Assembly: GCA_946481035.1 (NCBI GenBank)
Contig: CAMLNK010000214.1
Coordinates: 1 to 6,894 of the forward strand
Direction: 5' to 3'
Source of the DNA: an uncultured Dyadobacter sp.
GTDB taxonomy: Bacteria > Bacteroidota > Bacteroidia > Cytophagales > Spirosomataceae
Length of the DNA: 6,894 nt
Below, in pieces: positions 6,058 to 6,894 of the stretch (its first letter is position 1; every line of letters starts with the position of its first letter). Below the pieces are notes generated by a model that saw only the letters and a program-made list of their open reading frames with translations, was not told the origin of the DNA and did not search any database. The position numbers were made by a program, and so were the translations under genes.

Positions 6058-6885
6058 ATGAAAAGTAAATACACAACAGTGCGGCGATTGCTTTTTGCAT
6101 CCCTGATGCTGCTGAGCTCCACACTTTCATTTGCCCAGGTGAAAATCGGGGACAATCCCACGATCATCAACCCCGGATCGGTGCTGGAATTGGAAAGCAC
6201 GAACAAAGGCTTGCTGATGCCCCGCATTTCCCTGACCAACACAACCGTCTGGGGGCTGTCGGGCACGCCGGCGGCGGGTATGCATGTGTACAATACGAAT
6301 GCGTCCATTGTTTCGACCAACACAGCTTATCCCACACTGGCAGCCAAAATAGGGGAGTACTATTGGGATGGTACCGGTTGGGTAGCGCTGGCCCCGCTCA
6401 TTAAATCAACAACGGTAGAATCCTTTCAACAAACTACTGGCGTGAAGATTACGATCCCTTCAGGAAACACCGTTTGCAATGCGCTCAATTGCGCGACTTA
6501 TCTTAACTGGACAGGAAACTTCTCCACTGTTCAAAACAAGAATGATGTCGTCCTGGATCTAACCGGATTGTATTCCGTAGCATCCAATAACTCCCAGCTT
6601 AGTTTCCAATTTTTTGTTGCCATGGATAAAACGACACCTGGGGTTATGGAATTGGTGAACACCTTTTATAACGGGCATTCTTAGCTGGGATGTAGTGCGG
6701 CTGATTTTAATTATAAAACCGTTCTAAAAGACCTACCTCCAAGAACATATAACGTCAGGATCTATGCTGCACCTTGGGTGAACGGTGGAGTTGCAGCGCA
6801 ACTCGGCATTGGCATGCAGGCTGTTGCAGGGTGTGGTAACCCCGACCCGGCGAAGCAAAAGTTGATTGTCACTGTCAGCCAATGA
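6058..6885 (+). pseudogene. Array gene A5: paralogue of A4 interrupted by one in-frame amber stop
   Basis: From ATG 6058 the frame gives 208 residues to TAG at 6682-6684. It then continues in the same frame for 66 more codons to TGA at 6883-6885 (275 positions in all, against 279 in A4). Residues 1-26 are the signal peptide (MKSKYTTVRRLLF, SFA before Gln27); 27-112 the N-module; 115 onward the four-Cys domain (VCNALNC, then after the stop LGC and AGCGN). The post-stop part, with FNYKTVLKDLP, APWVNGG and a KLIVTVSQ end, clearly matches A4 with no frameshift. The TAG aligns with Gly211 of A4. As written, a truncated protein lacking the second half of the Cys domain would be made. Explanations are a recent nonsense mutation, a sequencing error, or (least likely) stop suppression. 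Function unknown, as for A4. Confidence 0.82.
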
Positions 6886-6894
6886 AAGCATAAA

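Noticed and set aside
4429..6323. Repeated minus-strand frames starting MLVE opposite the N-modules of A3, A4 and A5
   Set aside because: Their mutual similarity is explained by the sense-strand N-modules being homologous. No independent coding signal is seen.

Overview
The window looks like a chromosomal accessory region of a member of the Bacteroidota (Cytophagales or Chitinophagales would fit; I cannot name a genus). Reasons: an N-terminal Reg_prop-type sensor fragment; secreted proteins whose signal peptides are followed directly by Gln; AT-rich translation starts with no clear Shine-Dalgarno; and S74 tail-fibre-type secreted proteins on what otherwise looks like a bacterial chromosome. 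No tRNA, rRNA, CRISPR array, transposase or phage structural gene is visible.

Layout. Bases 1-1113 are on the minus strand. A NarL/FixJ-type response regulator (1113 to 424) is followed downstream by the start of a secreted or periplasmic beta-propeller sensor that runs off the window (287 to 1). A non-coding stretch of about 600 bases (1114-1721) separates them from a plus-strand array that fills the rest of the window. The array has five tandem paralogous genes, here called A1 to A5, with gaps of only 23, 30, 52 and 52 bases and no terminator between them, so they are probably one transcript.

The array. Every protein has a Sec signal peptide, then a homologous N-terminal module of about 80-85 residues (pattern QVK(I/V)G.NP..IN, then VL(D/E).ES..KG, PR..LT, AGM.VYNT, YY.DGT.W). 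After it comes one of three unrelated C-terminal parts. A1 and A2 end in a trimeric-fibre-like region, a Peptidase_S74 intramolecular chaperone domain with an intact Ser-Lys pair, and a coiled coil. A3 ends in a probable C1q/TNF-like jelly roll. A4 and A5 end in an unrecognised domain of about 165 residues with four conserved Cys. A5 carries one in-frame amber stop; beyond it the frame stays open and homologous for 66 more codons.

The most interesting signal is how the array was built. A2 is a mosaic: its leader and signal peptide match A4/A5, but its N-module is 61 residues identical to A1, with only 8 synonymous differences in 183 bases, while the S74 regions are only about 79% identical. 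A 37-38 base element before A2, A4 and A5 begins with the last codons of an S74-type gene (as in A1). It sits as a non-coding relic behind A3 and A4, whose own C-termini are unrelated. This suggests a surface-protein cassette locus that diversifies by duplication, gene conversion and swapping of C-terminal domains. The neighbouring two-component genes may control it, but that is inference from position only.
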